Shown: positions 26,372-37,939, counted from the stretch's first letter. The stretch is DNA of 64,000 nt from Trogon surrucura (GCA_020746105.1 JAJGST010000004.1:156687-220686); one strand, 5' to 3'. A program made the numbers and translations. The notes: generated by a model from the letters alone, not told the origin.

Positions 26372-26745
26372 GCGAATGGTTTGGGGTCAAAGCGACCTTA
26401 AAGATCTCGTTCCGACCCCCTGCCAGGAGCAGGGACACCTCCCACCAGGCCGGGTTGCTCAAAGCCTCCTCCAGCCCGGCCTTGGGCACTTACAGGGGGG
26501 CGGAGCATCCCCCGCGTCTCTGGGCAACCTGTGCCAGTGTCTCAGCACCCTCGCAGGAAAGTTCTTCCTAATATCTGAGCAGAACCTACTCTGCTGCAGT
26601 TTAACACCACTGCCCCGCATCCTACCACTCCGCGCCCTTGCGAGCTGTCCCTCTCCAGCTCTCCTGTAGCCCCCTCCAGGTGCTGGGAGGCCGCAATAAG
26701 GTCTCTCCGGTGCCTTCTCCAGGGTGAACAATCTCAACTCTCTCT
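26372..26745 (-). mobile_element. CR1 LINE, 3' fragment
   Basis: The reverse complement reads as the CR1 C-terminal and 3' part. On the plus strand, GGTTTGGGGTCAAAGCGACC is the tail side, followed by 'gggcaacctgtgccagtgtctcagcaccctc' in pieces and the 'agaaccta..ctgcagttt' block. It is 5' truncated and carries no intact frame. Confidence 0.75.
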
Positions 26746-27791
26746 TTCCTTCCTGAGATTATTTCTTTTCTCCTGATCTAAACAAACACACAGCCTTCAG
26801 CAGGCTAAGTAACCTAAACGCATCGCTGCAGCTGGATGGATCCTCTTTGCTTCACTGGCATCCCAGTGGAGGGAAAAGTCTTTCCCCTGCAGGTGACCAG
26901 GTTGGGCCCTGGAGCACAGCAGGCACTGGCAAGCACTTATCCTGGGGCTTCGTGGGCGACACAGGTTTTGGGGTGGCAGGTTTGGAGCAAGCTCCTTTAC
27001 CAAAATAAAGATAATTCGACATTTTTGACAGTGTCAGCAATTTCTTCAGTTGACAAAAGCATTTCTCCCCCATTCCTAAGGCTCGCCATTTTACAAAATG
27101 TACCATTTCAGGAAATTCATACACAGAGTATTTTACGTACACCTTCTGGTCAAGAACAGGCTCTTCTTTGACAATACATTCTCTTACTTGACCTGTAACA
27201 AAGACAGGGGAGGCACAACGTGGCAGTGTTTCAACTGCTCATAGTTTCTGATAAACAAACACATCAGCACCTCTACTATTACCATTAATCTTAGGTCGTG
27301 GTACAATTCCTTACAGTAAAATCCTTACTCTTATCACACTCCAAGATGCAAGGGAGCACTCAGAGTTTACCTTCTAACCAGTCAAAAATCATACTAAGAT
27401 TCTTCTTTACAAAGCATATTTAAATAGTCGTGTCCCATGACCTCCTAAGAGTATGTTATTATCTTCTGTCTTTCCTCGATTTCTTCACTTTGCCCAAGTG
27501 ATGTGCTTTGGTAGCCCAAGTGCAGTTTTCTTAATAGAAAAATGAGGAAGCCAACAAGTAAACAGGCATAAAAAATATCTTAGTTTAAATCACGTTAGTT
27601 TGCGGGATGTGGAGCAAATACTTGAAGCCATATCCTAGATCACTGCATATTTACCAAGCTAATTAATATTTTAGGGTCCTGTGGGATCTGTTCCACATTT
27701 TATAAATAAACGCTTATTGGACCAGAAGGCGAGAGAGAGAAAACTTAATACTCTTCCTGTAAAGGGCATCTGCAGGCGTTCTTCAATTTCA
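26746..27791. other. Intergenic DNA
   Basis: No gene recognised. The segment 26990-27095 is similar to 23497-23600. The sequence abutting the left LTR of the first provirus (27675-27791) shows no match to known elements that I can see. Confidence 0.45.
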
Positions 27792-28234
27792 TTTGTAAAA
27801 GCACGCACGAACTCCGAGATGGTGGAAAACAGAATTCACTTTATTGCAAGCAGGCACACATATTTATACCTACTAGCACGAAGCACTATTTTTGGGTTGC
27901 AAACAAGAGATCAGACTATACAGCCAGGGTTGTTATTAGCTCATGTGCTCCTTCAATCACTCTGTTATCATACAGGGAAAACAGATTTTCCCAGGTCTGT
28001 TTTGATCATACTCTCCCGTTCACTCCCATGCGCATCTGGTGTACAAGAAGCACCTTATCTGTTCATTCTCACTGACAAGTTCTCAACACGAGCTGTACTT
28101 GGCTGGTCAGGGTCTCTTTTCATAATTAGCAAGCAAGAGTTATGTACTTGTTTAGGAAAGAGCTCAAGGACGAAAGTCTTAACTCTGCAACGCAGTGCTG
28201 CCAGCACAGCTAACTAAAATGTAGGGTATCCACA
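27792..28234 (-). repeat. 3' LTR of provirus copy 1
   Basis: About 443 bp, aligned end to end with the LTR at 32133-32575 except that the outer end reads TTTGTAAAAG where the others have TGTTGAGAAG. By hand count it differs from its partner at about 18 sites, and shares six diagnostic bases with the far LTR at 60295-60736. It contains TATAAATA and, about 20 bp further on, AATAAA. Confidence 0.88.
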
Positions 28235-28257
28235 ATTCCCCCTTTTTTGTTTTTTGG
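28235..28257 (-). promoter_or_regulatory. Polypurine tract of copy 1
   Basis: Minus-strand AAAAAACAAAAAAGGGGGAA directly precedes the TGTGG start of the 3' LTR, the position where plus-strand DNA synthesis primes in retroviruses. Copy 2 has the same tract at 56396-56418. Confidence 0.8.
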
Positions 28258-28989
28258 ATCACCATCAAAGTCATAAGATGTATTTTTCAGTTCTTCAGAC
28301 CCCTTGGGCAGCACTTCAGGTGAGATCGTTGACTGTAATGAAAAAGAACAAAACAAAGCTCTTCCCACAACAACAAATTCTATTAAACACAAGTTTAACA
28401 CAGAAAATTATGTTTTGAGATTTAACCAAATCATATGCTTGCTAAAAAATGTGTAGTATTTATCCCACTGCTTTGTTATGTTTTACTTGCTGCTCTGCCT
28501 GAGTTCCCAGGACTCACATTCACTGCTCTGCAGGGCAGGAATGTGAGAGATGCCCCTGCATCAATCCCAGGCCTCTGTTATCTCAGTGTGGGTGCGCTGC
28601 TGGTCGAGCACACAAGGCCAAGCAGTGATCCAGTGAGATGTCTGTGCTTTCTGACACTTTAGGTGCAAGTTGTTTGAGCGTACCTACAGTTCCCATCACC
28701 AATCACCCTAAATCATCCAGACCTGCAGTGGCTGGGGAGCCCCTGTTGCAGCGAGGTTTCTGGAGAACCCTCCCGACAATTGGGAAGTCCTACGCAGCGC
28801 GTCCACTCGTAGGGGAGGTTTCCGAAGTCGCTGCAAGAGGGTCCAGCTTTTATACTATTAAATAAACAACCTTACATAACATTGAATGCGGGAACATCTG
28901 GTGCTGTTTGCTCCATTGAATTCTTCTCACAGCTTGGCCAGGGCTGAAGGAAGAATGCAAGGGAGTCTCCCTATCAATTTGATCCTTAA
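28258..28989 (-). other. Non-coding 3' internal region of provirus copy 1
   Basis: No retroviral frame is readable. By position it is degenerate env plus 3' leader. It is nearly identical to 56419-57150 in copy 2. Confidence 0.55.
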
Positions 28990-29253
28990 TCACACACTTC
29001 TAACGAAACAAAGGGCAGCTGGTTTCCCCGTCTTGCTTTTAGCTAAAGAAAGATCACTCTGCTGGTTAGTACCATGAACCTTAACACCTGTTATGTGGCT
29101 TTGATTAGACAGTCTTACACAACCAATATAGGCTTCATTGTTAGTCACACACAGAGAATACATATCAGTACAACGGGTAACATTGAAAACAGATACATCT
29201 TCCCATAATTGCTCTGCCATCAGCCGTAACCATCTTCTCCCAGTCCAATCCAT
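28990..29253 (-). pseudogene. Env-like remnant, copy 1
   Basis: An 87-codon frame just after integrase, with several cysteines and N-glycosylation sites (NVT, NQS). That is what one expects of a piece of an Env surface subunit, and it lies where env should be. There is no leader, transmembrane subunit or fusion peptide. Assignment is by position and composition only. Confidence 0.4.
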
Positions 29254-29348
29254 GTCATCGCTGGTAATCGGTATCTCAGAGTCCCATCATGTCACTGGGA
29301 AAAACAAAGGGATTCAACAGGCAGGCCCAGTGCACGGTCGTGTTGCTG

Positions 29349-30423
29349 CTACGCTACTGAAGTAACAGGATGCTGCACAGCCACATCATGCGGGATAGGA
29401 ACCAAATCATGGTCATTAAATGGCTTAATTCGTTTCGCTGGCAGCCAGTAAGGTCCTGTGGATAAAGAAACACAGCCATAACCTCTTCCCCACGTCAACA
29501 GAGGTACCGGACCTTTCCATCCATTAGTATGAATGTCCGTATACAGTACATTAGGCTTTGGCAAGTCTTTCTGTTTTTCCTTCTGAGATCTCAGATGAGG
29601 AGTTAACATATCAAAACTGGATATATTCAGAAAATTTAACACATACGTTGCTTTAGACAGCTTCTCATGTGGAGACATTCCGACAACAGTGCTTTTCTGT
29701 TTCTGTAACATTCTTTTCAGCGTGAGATGTGCTCTTTCCACAATGCTCTGTCCCGTCGGTGAATAAAGTATCCCTGTCACATGGGATATTCCCCATTCCT
29801 GCAAAAATACTTTAAAATTATTAGAAACATAAGCTGGACCATTATCCGTTTTTATCTGTGATGGCACTCCTAACGTGGCAATAGCACGTAGCAAATGCAG
29901 TCGAACATCTCTAAACTTTTCACCACTGTGCGCTGTGGCAACAATAAGAGATGAGAAAGTATCTACAGTAACAGGCACATATTTCAATTTACCAAATTCA
30001 ACTATATGTGTAACATCCATCTGCCATACGTCATTGGGAGCAAGACCACGAGGGACTGCTGTTATATTAGAGTTCAGTGGTGTGACCGCTTGACAACCCG
30101 GACATGACAAAACAACATCTTGAGCTTGTCGTGATGTTAAACTCTTTGGATAAAACCTTACTATTTTGATGATAAAAAGTATGCGAAAGTCTAGCCTGTC
30201 CTAATACATCAGGAACAGCAGTCATAGCAGCCAGAGAATCGGCCCGAGCATTACCTTCGACTAACGGGCCAGGCAGATTAGAATGAGAAAGAATCTGTGT
30301 CACAAAGTATTGGTGTATCCGATCACTACAAAGTAAGCCTAATTTCTGAAACAACATAAAAAGAACGCGATTAGAAACATGTTTTAAAAAGGCAAACTCA
30401 ATTCTGCACAAAAGGCCACACAC
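29349..30423 (-). pseudogene. pol: RNase H end and integrase of provirus copy 1, frameshifted
   Basis: The upstream part (30067-30423) ends RNase H with the conserved EGNARADSLAAM block and begins the integrase zinc domain (HTFYH). After a 5-bp deletion near 30134-30140, the frame shifts to 29349-30110, which carries CPGC and the catalytic core: QMDVT, KTDNGPA and an SIVERAHLTL glutamate, so all three DDE residues are present. The C-terminal domain follows. Reverse transcriptase and the first part of RNase H are absent. It cannot give a functional Pol because of the deletion and the frameshift. Confidence 0.85.
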
Positions 30424-30446
30424 ATAATGCGAATCAGCAACAATAT

Positions 30447-31946
30447 TTACAGAACAGTAGCTGTTTTGTTAGTGGATCTCAGCATCTCCAGAATTCTTTT
30501 ACAGCCCGCGTTAGCATTCTCCACAGCAAGCTGCAGTAATAATGCATCTGCTGCCGCTGGTACATCTACCTGTCTTTCAATAGCTCCTTGTAATTGATCA
30601 ATAAATTGAAGGTAGGGTTCATCGTTACCTTGTCTGATAGTGCCAAAAGGTTTGCTTGATTTTTTCATGTCAGGAATCTTTTTAAAAGCTTTTGTTGCTA
30701 ATTGTGCAGCGAGCTGTAAAAGTTCTGTAGTAAAATGAGCTTGAAGCTGTGGATTCGCAAACTGACCCTCCCCCAACAGCTGATCCGGGTTAATTGGAGC
30801 ATTATTATTTTGAGCTGCTGTAGCATGGGATATACATAACTCCCTGTATTCTACATAACAAATTGTATATTGGCTGGGTGTTAAAATCAACTTAAATATC
30901 AACTTCCAATCATGAGGAACCATAAGAAAAGCCTCTTTCATTGTCTCTATTAAATTTTCAGTACAGGATGATTGAATACCCGATTCAGCAACCGTACGCC
31001 GCAACTCTTTCAGCGTGCTATGAGAAATCTGTTGATGGTCTGGTGCCTGAGTCCCATCCGGCCGCGTATGCATAACTACTGGCATAGCTTTAACTACCTC
31101 AGGAAAAAAGTCAGTGTTAAGGAAACCATGCTCATCACGATCGGTTAAAATATCTGTCAGGGAAATCTGAACCCTGGTGATAGAAGGCGGTGCTGGACAA
31201 ACCTGTGGAGAAGATAAGGGAGGGGGTGCATAGGGTGGGGGTTGATAATTGAGTGGAACAAGAGAGTTCATCTGACCCTTATTTTGACACAGCTGCGAAA
31301 CAGATTTTGACAGCCCCTTTCCTTTTTCTGAAAGTCCCGAAAAAACGTCCTGAGCAGTAGGTGCAGATGCCACCATGGCTCTATTCGGCATGAGCGGAGG
31401 ATAGAGGTTGGGTTCTGCCTCAGGGTCGCCAGGACCAACATCAAAGGAACTGTCGTCCTCCTCCGGATCCCCAGTTCTCAGCGCAATTCCCACATAGCCA
31501 CTCATCAATCCTCCTTGCAAACTGCTGAGATTAATCTGGCGAGTCCGTACCGCAGTTTCAGTTTGAGAAGACAAAAGGTTTACACACTTCGTTTGACTTG
31601 CAGTCTCTGTCTGCCGCGTAGGTGCTAAGTCAATTAAATCACTAGTGAGGTCTGTAGCAACAGAGCCCGCAGTGCTCGCCACACTGCTCTCAGAACTAGC
31701 ATCAGCAGCGCGTGGTTTCAGCGAGCACAACGCCGCAAACAACGCTTTCCGTGTCTCTATATTATCAGGCAAACTGTCAAGACCAGCATGTTGTGCTTTA
31801 GTTAGCTCTTCGCCTACACGTTTCCAGTCCTTATTTTCATAAGATCCTGTTTCAGGATACCAGGGGCAATTATAACCGATCCATAAAAGTAACAGAGTCA
31901 CTTTCTGTGAGCTAATCTTATACTCTCGCTCCTTTGCAATACACAT
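30447..31946 (-). pseudogene. gag: Gag (matrix to capsid) of provirus copy 1, lacking nucleocapsid
   Basis: 499 codons. The N-terminal part is matrix-like, followed by a Ser/Thr-rich stretch, then a PPPYAPPP late-domain motif at about residue 240, then a capsid with the major homology region (IRQGNDEPYLQFIDQLQGAI). The frame ends soon after the capsid at the deletion junction. No Cys-His boxes of nucleocapsid remain. An ATG 49 nt upstream is out of frame in both copies, so no myristoylation-type start is available in frame. The motif order and MHR place it with class II (beta- and alpharetrovirus-like) elements. Confidence 0.87.
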
Positions 31947-32112
31947 CAGTACATCATGATGAAGTTGTTGCGATTGCGTTGATTTTTTGCCCCATTTTTG
32001 TCCCCCGGCCGCGGTCCTCGTACCTGTTTCCTGAAGGGCGAGGATGGACGCGTCAGTTAATTCATCACCCCGTTCGGCTCACTGGGGGCTACTTCTCTTG
32101 GATATGATGAAG

Positions 32113-32130
32113 TCCCGATTCGGGCTGCCA
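32113..32130 (-). promoter_or_regulatory. Primer-binding region of copy 1
   Basis: Two bases after the 5' LTR the minus strand reads TGGCAGCCCGAATCGGGA, which starts with the TGG expected opposite a tRNA CCA end. I cannot assign the tRNA with confidence. The same sequence follows the 5' LTR of copy 2 (60275-60292). Confidence 0.6.
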
Positions 32131-32132
32131 TT

Positions 32133-32575
32133 TGTTGAGAAGCACACACGAACTCCGAGATGGTGGAAAACGGAATTCACTTTATTGCAAGCAGGCACAC
32201 ATATTTATACCTACTAGCACGAAGCACTATTTTTGGGTTACAAACAAGAGATCAGACTATACAGCCAGGGTTGTTATTAGCTCATGTACTCCTTCAATCA
32301 CTCTGTTATCACACAGGGAAAACAGACTTTGCCAGCTCTGTTTTGATCATACTCTCCCGTTCACTCCCATGCGCATCTGGTGTACAAGAAGCACCTTATC
32401 TGTTCATTCTCACGGGCAAGCTCTCAACACGAGCTGTACTTGGCTGGTCTGGGTCTCTTTTCATAATTAAGAAGCAAGAGTTATGCACTTGTTTAGAAAA
32501 GAGCTCAAGGACAAAAGTCTTAACTCTGCAACGCAGTGCTGCCAGCACAGCCAACTAAAATGTAGGGTATCCACA
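32133..32575 (-). repeat. 5' LTR of provirus copy 1
   Basis: 443 bp with intact TG...CA ends. Minus-strand TATAAATA is at 32202-32209 and AATAAA at 32181-32186. The LTR most like it is the inner LTR of copy 2 (55953-56395), at about 7 differences by hand count, not its own partner (about 18). Confidence 0.92.
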
Positions 32576-32576
32576 A

Positions 32577-33058
32577 GTCTTGAAAAGAGAAGACTTGGGG
32601 GGGACCAAAGAGCTGCCTTCCAGTACCTGAAGGGATCCTACAGGAAGGCTGGGGAGGGACTTTTGACAAGAGCGCCCACTGACAGGACAAGGGGAAATGG
32701 GTTTAAGTTGAAGGAGAACAGATGTAGGTTAGATCTTAGGAAGAAATTCTTCAGTCTAACGGTGGCAAGACTTTGGAATAAATTGCCCAGAGAGGCTGTG
32801 GCTGCCCCCTCCCTGGAGAACAGATGTAGGTTAGATCTTAGGAAGAAATTCTTCAGTCTGACGGTGGCAAGACTTTGGAATAAATTACCCAGAGAGGCTG
32901 TGGCTGCCCCCTCCCTGGAGGTGTTCAAGGCCAGGGTGGACAGAGCCTTGAGTAGCCTGACCTAGTTGAGAGGTGACCCTGCCCGTGACAGGGAGGTTGG
33001 ATTAGAGGATCTCTAAGGCCCCTTCCAGCCTGGGCCATTCTAGGATTCTACGATTCTT
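32577..33058 (+). mobile_element. CR1 LINE 3' end with an internal 102-bp tandem duplication
   Basis: Encodes the C-terminal CR1 segment (LRKKFFSLTVARLWNKLPRE type) and ends in the CCATTCTAGGATTCTACGATTCTT tail. The unit 32713-32814 is repeated at 32815-32916 with about two substitutions; 102 nt equals 34 codons, so the frame is kept. It starts abruptly at the CA end of the provirus 5' LTR. Confidence 0.83.
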
Positions 33059-34721
33059 GTGGGCTCGCCAGCACAGGAAACAGGTGAGAAAGGGGCGATT
33101 CCCTGCTTTGGTCGTCAGCTCGGGGACTGTCCACGACATCTCCAAGCAGAGGACGCACCAGGATGTTTCAGAAGAGGTTCCTCACGAAGCCACGTGAAAT
33201 GCAGCCGAGGGGCAAAACTATCTAGAGACGACGTGACAGAGCACAGTAAGGAGTCAGGCACCCCAGAGGAAAACCCGGATCGATCACACAGAGCAGGCAA
33301 CGAGCAACTTGAGCCCGTGTCCTCGAGTGATCCCGGGGAGATTCTGCGCGGTGCTGATAACACACCGTGTCGTCCCAGGCAGTTATTCCAGGAATGTCAA
33401 CTCGCAGCAGCAGCCCAGCTTGCTAAAACACGGAGACAGGACAGCTCAGGGACCGAGACTGCGGCTGGCGGCACACACGCCGTCTTACTGACGTTTAGGG
33501 CACCAGCCTGTGAACGCAGAGCGGCAGGAGCAGGAAAACTTGCCTCGAGGCCCGCCGGTGGTGTCGTACTGGTGTGCCCTGCTGGACGCGGTACCTTTGC
33601 CCGAACACAACTGCCACGAGCCTTCACAGATGGAAACAAGACATGGATTGCTGACATTTGGTCGTGTTTCCACCAGGGAAGGAAAAAAAAGGGAAAAAAA
33701 AAAAGAAAAAAGAGTACTTTAATCTCCTCTCTGGAAGCACTGTCAGTAGAAAGCGATTTCTGCAAGTTTTCCGACCTGATGTGCACTCCCAATGTTTGAT
33801 CACCGAATCAGCTGATTCACACCTTGTGTTTGAGACCCTCTGGCGGCTGATCTTTGCAGCAGGCTCAGCAGCGTGAAAACTAACACCAGGGCCAGAATCC
33901 GATGAAGTGAACAGCGAAGCTCTTCATTCAGTTTGGCCAATACTTCAACGAGAGCCTTGATTTATTTTTTTGAGTTCCTCCTCTCATTCTTCCCCCATGA
34001 GCCGTACCAACTTCTTGCATGATTTTCAGCAGCTCCACTTGTGTGAGGAGCACGGGTACAACGCCCGGCACATCTGCGGCGTAGGACCGTGAGTCGGAAT
34101 TAGCTACAAGGGATGAGGAATCCTCCAGGACGGGGCTCTGCGGATGCCACAGACCCATTTGGAAGGACTTTCCCCCGCGTAGACAGATTATTCAGAATGT
34201 TTTCTGTGAGTGAAGAACGAGTAGCATTAACCCCACCAATCCATCTTAAATATCATTTGGGGCTGCCAGTGCACGTTGCCAGTGCCTGGACGTCGTTCCC
34301 AGGGACGTGTTGGAGGAGCAAGGGACTAGGCAGAGCCTGCGGGGCTCTCCCCAGGGCCCGCGGTGCCAGACAGGTTCGAGTCCCTCTGGGACTGGCCCCG
34401 GCCAAGGGACTGAGCAGAGGGGAAGATCTGTGGCCAGCGCACCTTGAGTGCCCTTCCTCCAATTTCTGCACCCTTCCCTCTCCTGAGATAAACGGGGCAC
34501 GGTTGAGGTCTGGGGGAAAATTGTCAGCATTTATTGGCCTCAGGGAGCATCAGTGGCCCTGCAGAGGCTGGCAACACGTCATCCTCAGGGCAGCTGAATG
34601 CCTGGGGCGCTGTCCCTGCCCCGTCTCTCGCGCGCCTTCCCGTGCCGCTTCCTCGGGACGCTGCGCAGGCTCAGGCCCAGCTGCCATCTCGGGACACTCG
34701 CGTGGCTCTGGCAGCAGGACC
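33059..34721. other. Intergenic DNA between CR1 and the PHF7-like gene
   Basis: Contains a purine run (33679-33715). A 246-codon plus-strand frame at 33059-33799 begins in the flank and ends in the purine run with no family resemblance. I see no supported gene. Confidence 0.45.
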
Positions 34722-37700
34722 TTACTCCTCTCGCTGCCCTGCGATGCAGGCACAGCGGAAAGCCCGGCGCAGAGCCCGCAGCGCCCTCCTGAACAGGGAG
34801 CGCCGGCGTCGAGCCGGGGTGTGCGGGAGAGCGGTGATGCCTGCGGGGGAAGGAAAGTGCAGGTGAGGGGCTGGGCAGGCAATGGGCAAGCTCCTGCCTG
34901 TCCCCCTCAGCCAGGGCTTCCCCCGGGGCATGGCCGGCCCCCCTGTGTGAACTCGGGGACGTACCTTGGTCATCCTCGGGCACGGCCCTGCAGCCAGAGG
35001 AGGGCTCTGCGTCACCTCTGTGCTCAGAGGCCACTTGCTCGGGACGAGAAAACATGTCCCCCTCTGCAGCGGCAAGGTGGGCTGCGCCAGCGTCTGCAGG
35101 AGGCTGCTGAGGCAGCGGAGAAGCTCTGGCATCGGGCACTTGGCTCTGCGGGCTGGGGCTGCTCCTCTCCGGTGCTGGGGAGTCATGGGAAGATCCTGAG
35201 GCCTCCTGATGGCCAGTGCTGGGGCAGCTGTTCTCCAGAGCTGGCGATTCCAGAGCCTGCTCCGAAGCTGCCTGGCTGCTTGGGCTGGGGTTGCTCCTCT
35301 CCGGTGCTGGGGAACCATGGGAAGGCCCCAGTGCCAGCTGGCTAGTGGCACTGGGGCCGGCGACCTTCAAGCTGGCACTGGAGACTGTAAGGAGAAGCAG
35401 GAAGGTCAAGGGCAGGGCCCCCCAGGCCCGGGGCGGTGCCCCCAGCCCTCCTGGAGCAGAGAGCCTCTGCCAAGCCCACCCTGGGAACCCACTGCCAGGA
35501 CCTAGGACCCGGCCCAGGGGCACCCTTCAGTGCTTTGCCTCTTACCGGTGCCCAGGCGAGCACAGCCGTCGCACTCCCAGAGGGTCGTGCTGTCGCCCAA
35601 GTTGGAGCAGCCTCTGTGGGTGCCCTCAGCAGCGCAGGAGAAGCACCGCAGCAGTCGCCAGGGCCTGGGGAAGCAAACGGGAGATGGCTCTGAGGACAAA
35701 GTGACCGCAGTGCGGGGTTGTCCGGCAGAGCTCTTGTCCTTAGTCCTTGTGCTTGGAGCCCCTGGTGAGACAGAGCTCCCCGTGCAGAGCCCAGAGGTGC
35801 AGCTTTGGACACTTACCCCTCTTCCTCCACCTGCTCCCTGCCTCCTGGGCACAGGCACACAGCAACATCGCAGCGCCTGTGCCTCTCCGTCAGTTCTGTC
35901 TGTGCCTGGGTGCTCTCCCATGTTGGCAGCCTGTACATGAGGAAGGGAAATCTGATGAGCCCCTGCTTCCCCAGCACTCGGCAGAAGGAGGTGTCTCTGC
36001 TCTTCCCCCTCTGCCCTGTTTCGAGCTCCTCCAGGAAAGTGAAGCCCCGGCTCACAGGATGGCAGGGGCAGTCCCTGGCATGGCGCAGCACTTGCCGGGC
36101 AGAAGGACACCAACCTGGCAGGGATTCGGATCCCCATGATGAGCATATTGGGGAGAAAGCGATCCCTGTCCCTGCAGAGCGGGCACTTGAAGCACACAAG
36201 GCCAGCGCTCAAAGCCAGTCCCTGCGGGAGAAGCAGAAGGAGCGTGAGTGAGGCCGTGGTGCTGCTGAGAACCGGCTGTGCCTCGGGGGTGAGGGAACGG
36301 CTCCCACCTGGATGCAGCCGCGGTGGAACCAGGCGTGCTTGCACGCCGGGCACACCAGGGTGCTGAAGCACAGCCCGTCATCCAAGGGCTCCGGGCAGAT
36401 GAGGCAGCTGGTGTCCTTGTTCCGAGCTGCCTCTGTTGCCTGCTTGAGGGTGTGATGTGAGCAGAAGGCCCTGGGGAGAAGAGGACAGGGATGGGGGAGG
36501 TGAGAAGCGCTGGGTCCTGCCCCGGTGGTGGCAAGGAGGGCAGAAGAGGGGGAAGGAGCCCCAGAGCTGGCCCGGCTCTGGCTCTGCCTGCGCCCGGCCG
36601 CTGGGAAGCGTCCCTGCGGGCTCCTTTCTTGTCAGGCTGATGCCGGCAGGAAGGGGCTGGAGGTGAGTGGCCTCCCCCCGGCAGAACCGCTGCCTTACTT
36701 GTAGTCCCCGAAGAACTGGGTGACGCATCCTCCCCTGGCGGCACAGGGGAGATGGAAGCTGCAGCGGCAGCAGGTCACACCACAGGTGACGGCGGCCCCA
36801 CTCTCGTGGCAGACGACGCAGACCTGGAAGGGACAGTGCAGCCCCCATCAGCAGCAGCCTCGAGCCCCCCAGCCAGGGCGCAGGATGGGGCCGCTGCGGG
36901 GTCGCAGCCCAGAGACCCGCCTGGCCGACGAGGCTCCTGGGGAGCTGCTGCTGGGAGCAAGACTTGTGCCCCAGAGCCGGCTGGAGGGGCTGGGGGCTCT
37001 TTCCCGGGCTCTGGGCTGAGCTCCCGCAAACCTCTGCCGGCACAAACCTCCTGACCTTGCTGGGCCCTCACCTTCTGTGCTGCCGGCTCGATGGCCCGTC
37101 GAACGTCATCGTGACGAAATATGAAGGATTCTTCATCCTTGACCCGGTACTGAGAAAGGTCGCTGGCAAAAAGCTTCAGGAGAGAAAATACGAGGCTCGA
37201 GTGAGGAGAGCCAGGCAGAGCCTGCCTGAGGAGAGCGGGAGGAAGGCCCGGAGAGACTCACCAGGCAGAACTTATGGACACAGAGATCTTCGTGCTGCAG
37301 TTTGTGCCCGCAGACCTCCGGGTCGGCCTCTGCCCGGCGGCACAGCACGCATGCTGGAGGGGGAGAGCAAACAGCACTGGGCGTGAGCAGCTCCGCGGGG
37401 CCGGGGAAGCGTCCCCGAGGGATTGCCCCCCGAGGGCCGCTCTGTCCCTGCCCGGCTGGCTGATGGGCAGGGCTGGAGGGGGAGGAAGGGGCCCTGGTCG
37501 GCACGGGTGTCCCCGCAGGTCCCCCTTCCCACCCTGGGCCCCCCTGGCTGAGGAGAGGAGCACTTGGGGAGCTCCTGCCTCCCCCCGGCACCGCTGTGGG
37601 CCCCGCGTTGAGAGCCCCGACAGCCAGTCCCTCCGCCCGGCCGCGGGAGGGACACTCTGCTCTCACCCTGCTCTGTCGAGCTGGCGGCTTGTTCCTCGTA

Positions 37701-37928
37701 GGCTGGAACCACAAACATCTCCAGAGCCCGGGAAATCCTCCCAGCAGCGCAACGTGTGTCTCGCAAAGACACCTCTGCAAGACTCTGGGGGAGAAGCGGG
37801 ACGCGGGTGAGCTCCAGCGCAGGCCTAGAGCCCCGAGGTGTGGGGCGCCCCCTCCCTCGGCAGCCCCGTCCCTGCCCTGCGCTCTCCTCACCTCGCCACG
37901 TCGCACTGACGCCAGATGGGAGCCCCAT
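34722..37928 (-). CDS. PHF7-like: PHF7-like PHD-finger/RING-like protein, intact, 470 residues
   Basis: Eleven exons, with translation starting in exon 2: 37667-37784 (ATG 37716-37718), 37262-37353, 37072-37173, 36699-36823, 36308-36470, 36115-36221, 35817-35930, 35546-35664, 34965-35384 and 34722-34840. All have AG/GT borders and consistent phases; the coding sum is 1413 nt. Residues about 18-45 form a first PHD half (CVLCRR...HKFCL), about 80-120 an extended PHD (CVVCHES...CCRCSFHLPC), and about 135-210 a second PHD/RING-like zinc region (CLICPEP...CPACKHAWFHRGC...CPLCRD). A final zinc motif at about 255-290 (CFSCAAEGTHRGC...WECDGC) matches the C-terminal part of PHF7 and G2E3. PHF7 is a nuclear histone reader and E3 ubiquitin ligase of male germ cells. 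The long exon 34965-35384 adds a Ser/Pro-rich tail with SPAPERS repeats, and the last exon ends in a basic RRRRSLFRRALRALRR segment. Exon 1 (ending 37892) is untranslated. Confidence 0.9.
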
Positions 37929-37933
37929 GCTCC

Positions 37934-37939
37934 TTTATA
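37934..37939 (-). promoter_or_regulatory. TATA box of the PHF7-like gene
   Basis: Minus-strand CATATAAAGG. An ATG at 37926-37928 lies only about 6 bp downstream, so a normal start site (about 25-30 bp from TATA) would fall after it. That ATG is also out of phase with exon 2. Both facts put the true start codon in exon 2. Confidence 0.65.

Larger units (their letters stand above)
27792..32575 (-). mobile_element. ERVK-type (class II) defective provirus, copy 1
   Basis: Order on the minus strand: 5' LTR 32133-32575, primer-binding region, gag, a large deletion, the end of RNase H, integrase, an env-like remnant, polypurine tract and 3' LTR about 27792-28234. LTRs have TGTGGATACC...TCTCAACA ends. 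The internal part is only about 3.9 kb, because nucleocapsid, protease and reverse transcriptase are missing. The same deletion is present in copy 2, so the element moved as a defective, non-autonomous form. The last seven bases of the 3' LTR differ from the other three LTRs, and no target-site duplication is visible. The right flank is a CR1 3' fragment. Confidence 0.88.

Noticed and set aside
27681-28217. 178-codon plus-strand frame and similar frames in each LTR
   Set aside because: Antisense of the LTR, repeated in all four copies; no protein family.
32113-32130. Assigning the primer tRNA
   Set aside because: The 18 bases begin with TGG, but I could not match them to a specific tRNA end with confidence.
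34113-35523. 410-codon plus-strand frame and other long frames across 34.1-35.5 kb
   Set aside because: Antisense shadows of the PHF7-like exons, which are explained by ten phase-matched exons on the minus strand.
37892-37928. ATG at 37926-37928 as the PHF7-like start codon
   Set aside because: It lies about 6 bp from the TATA box, before any likely transcription start, and its phase does not join exon 2.
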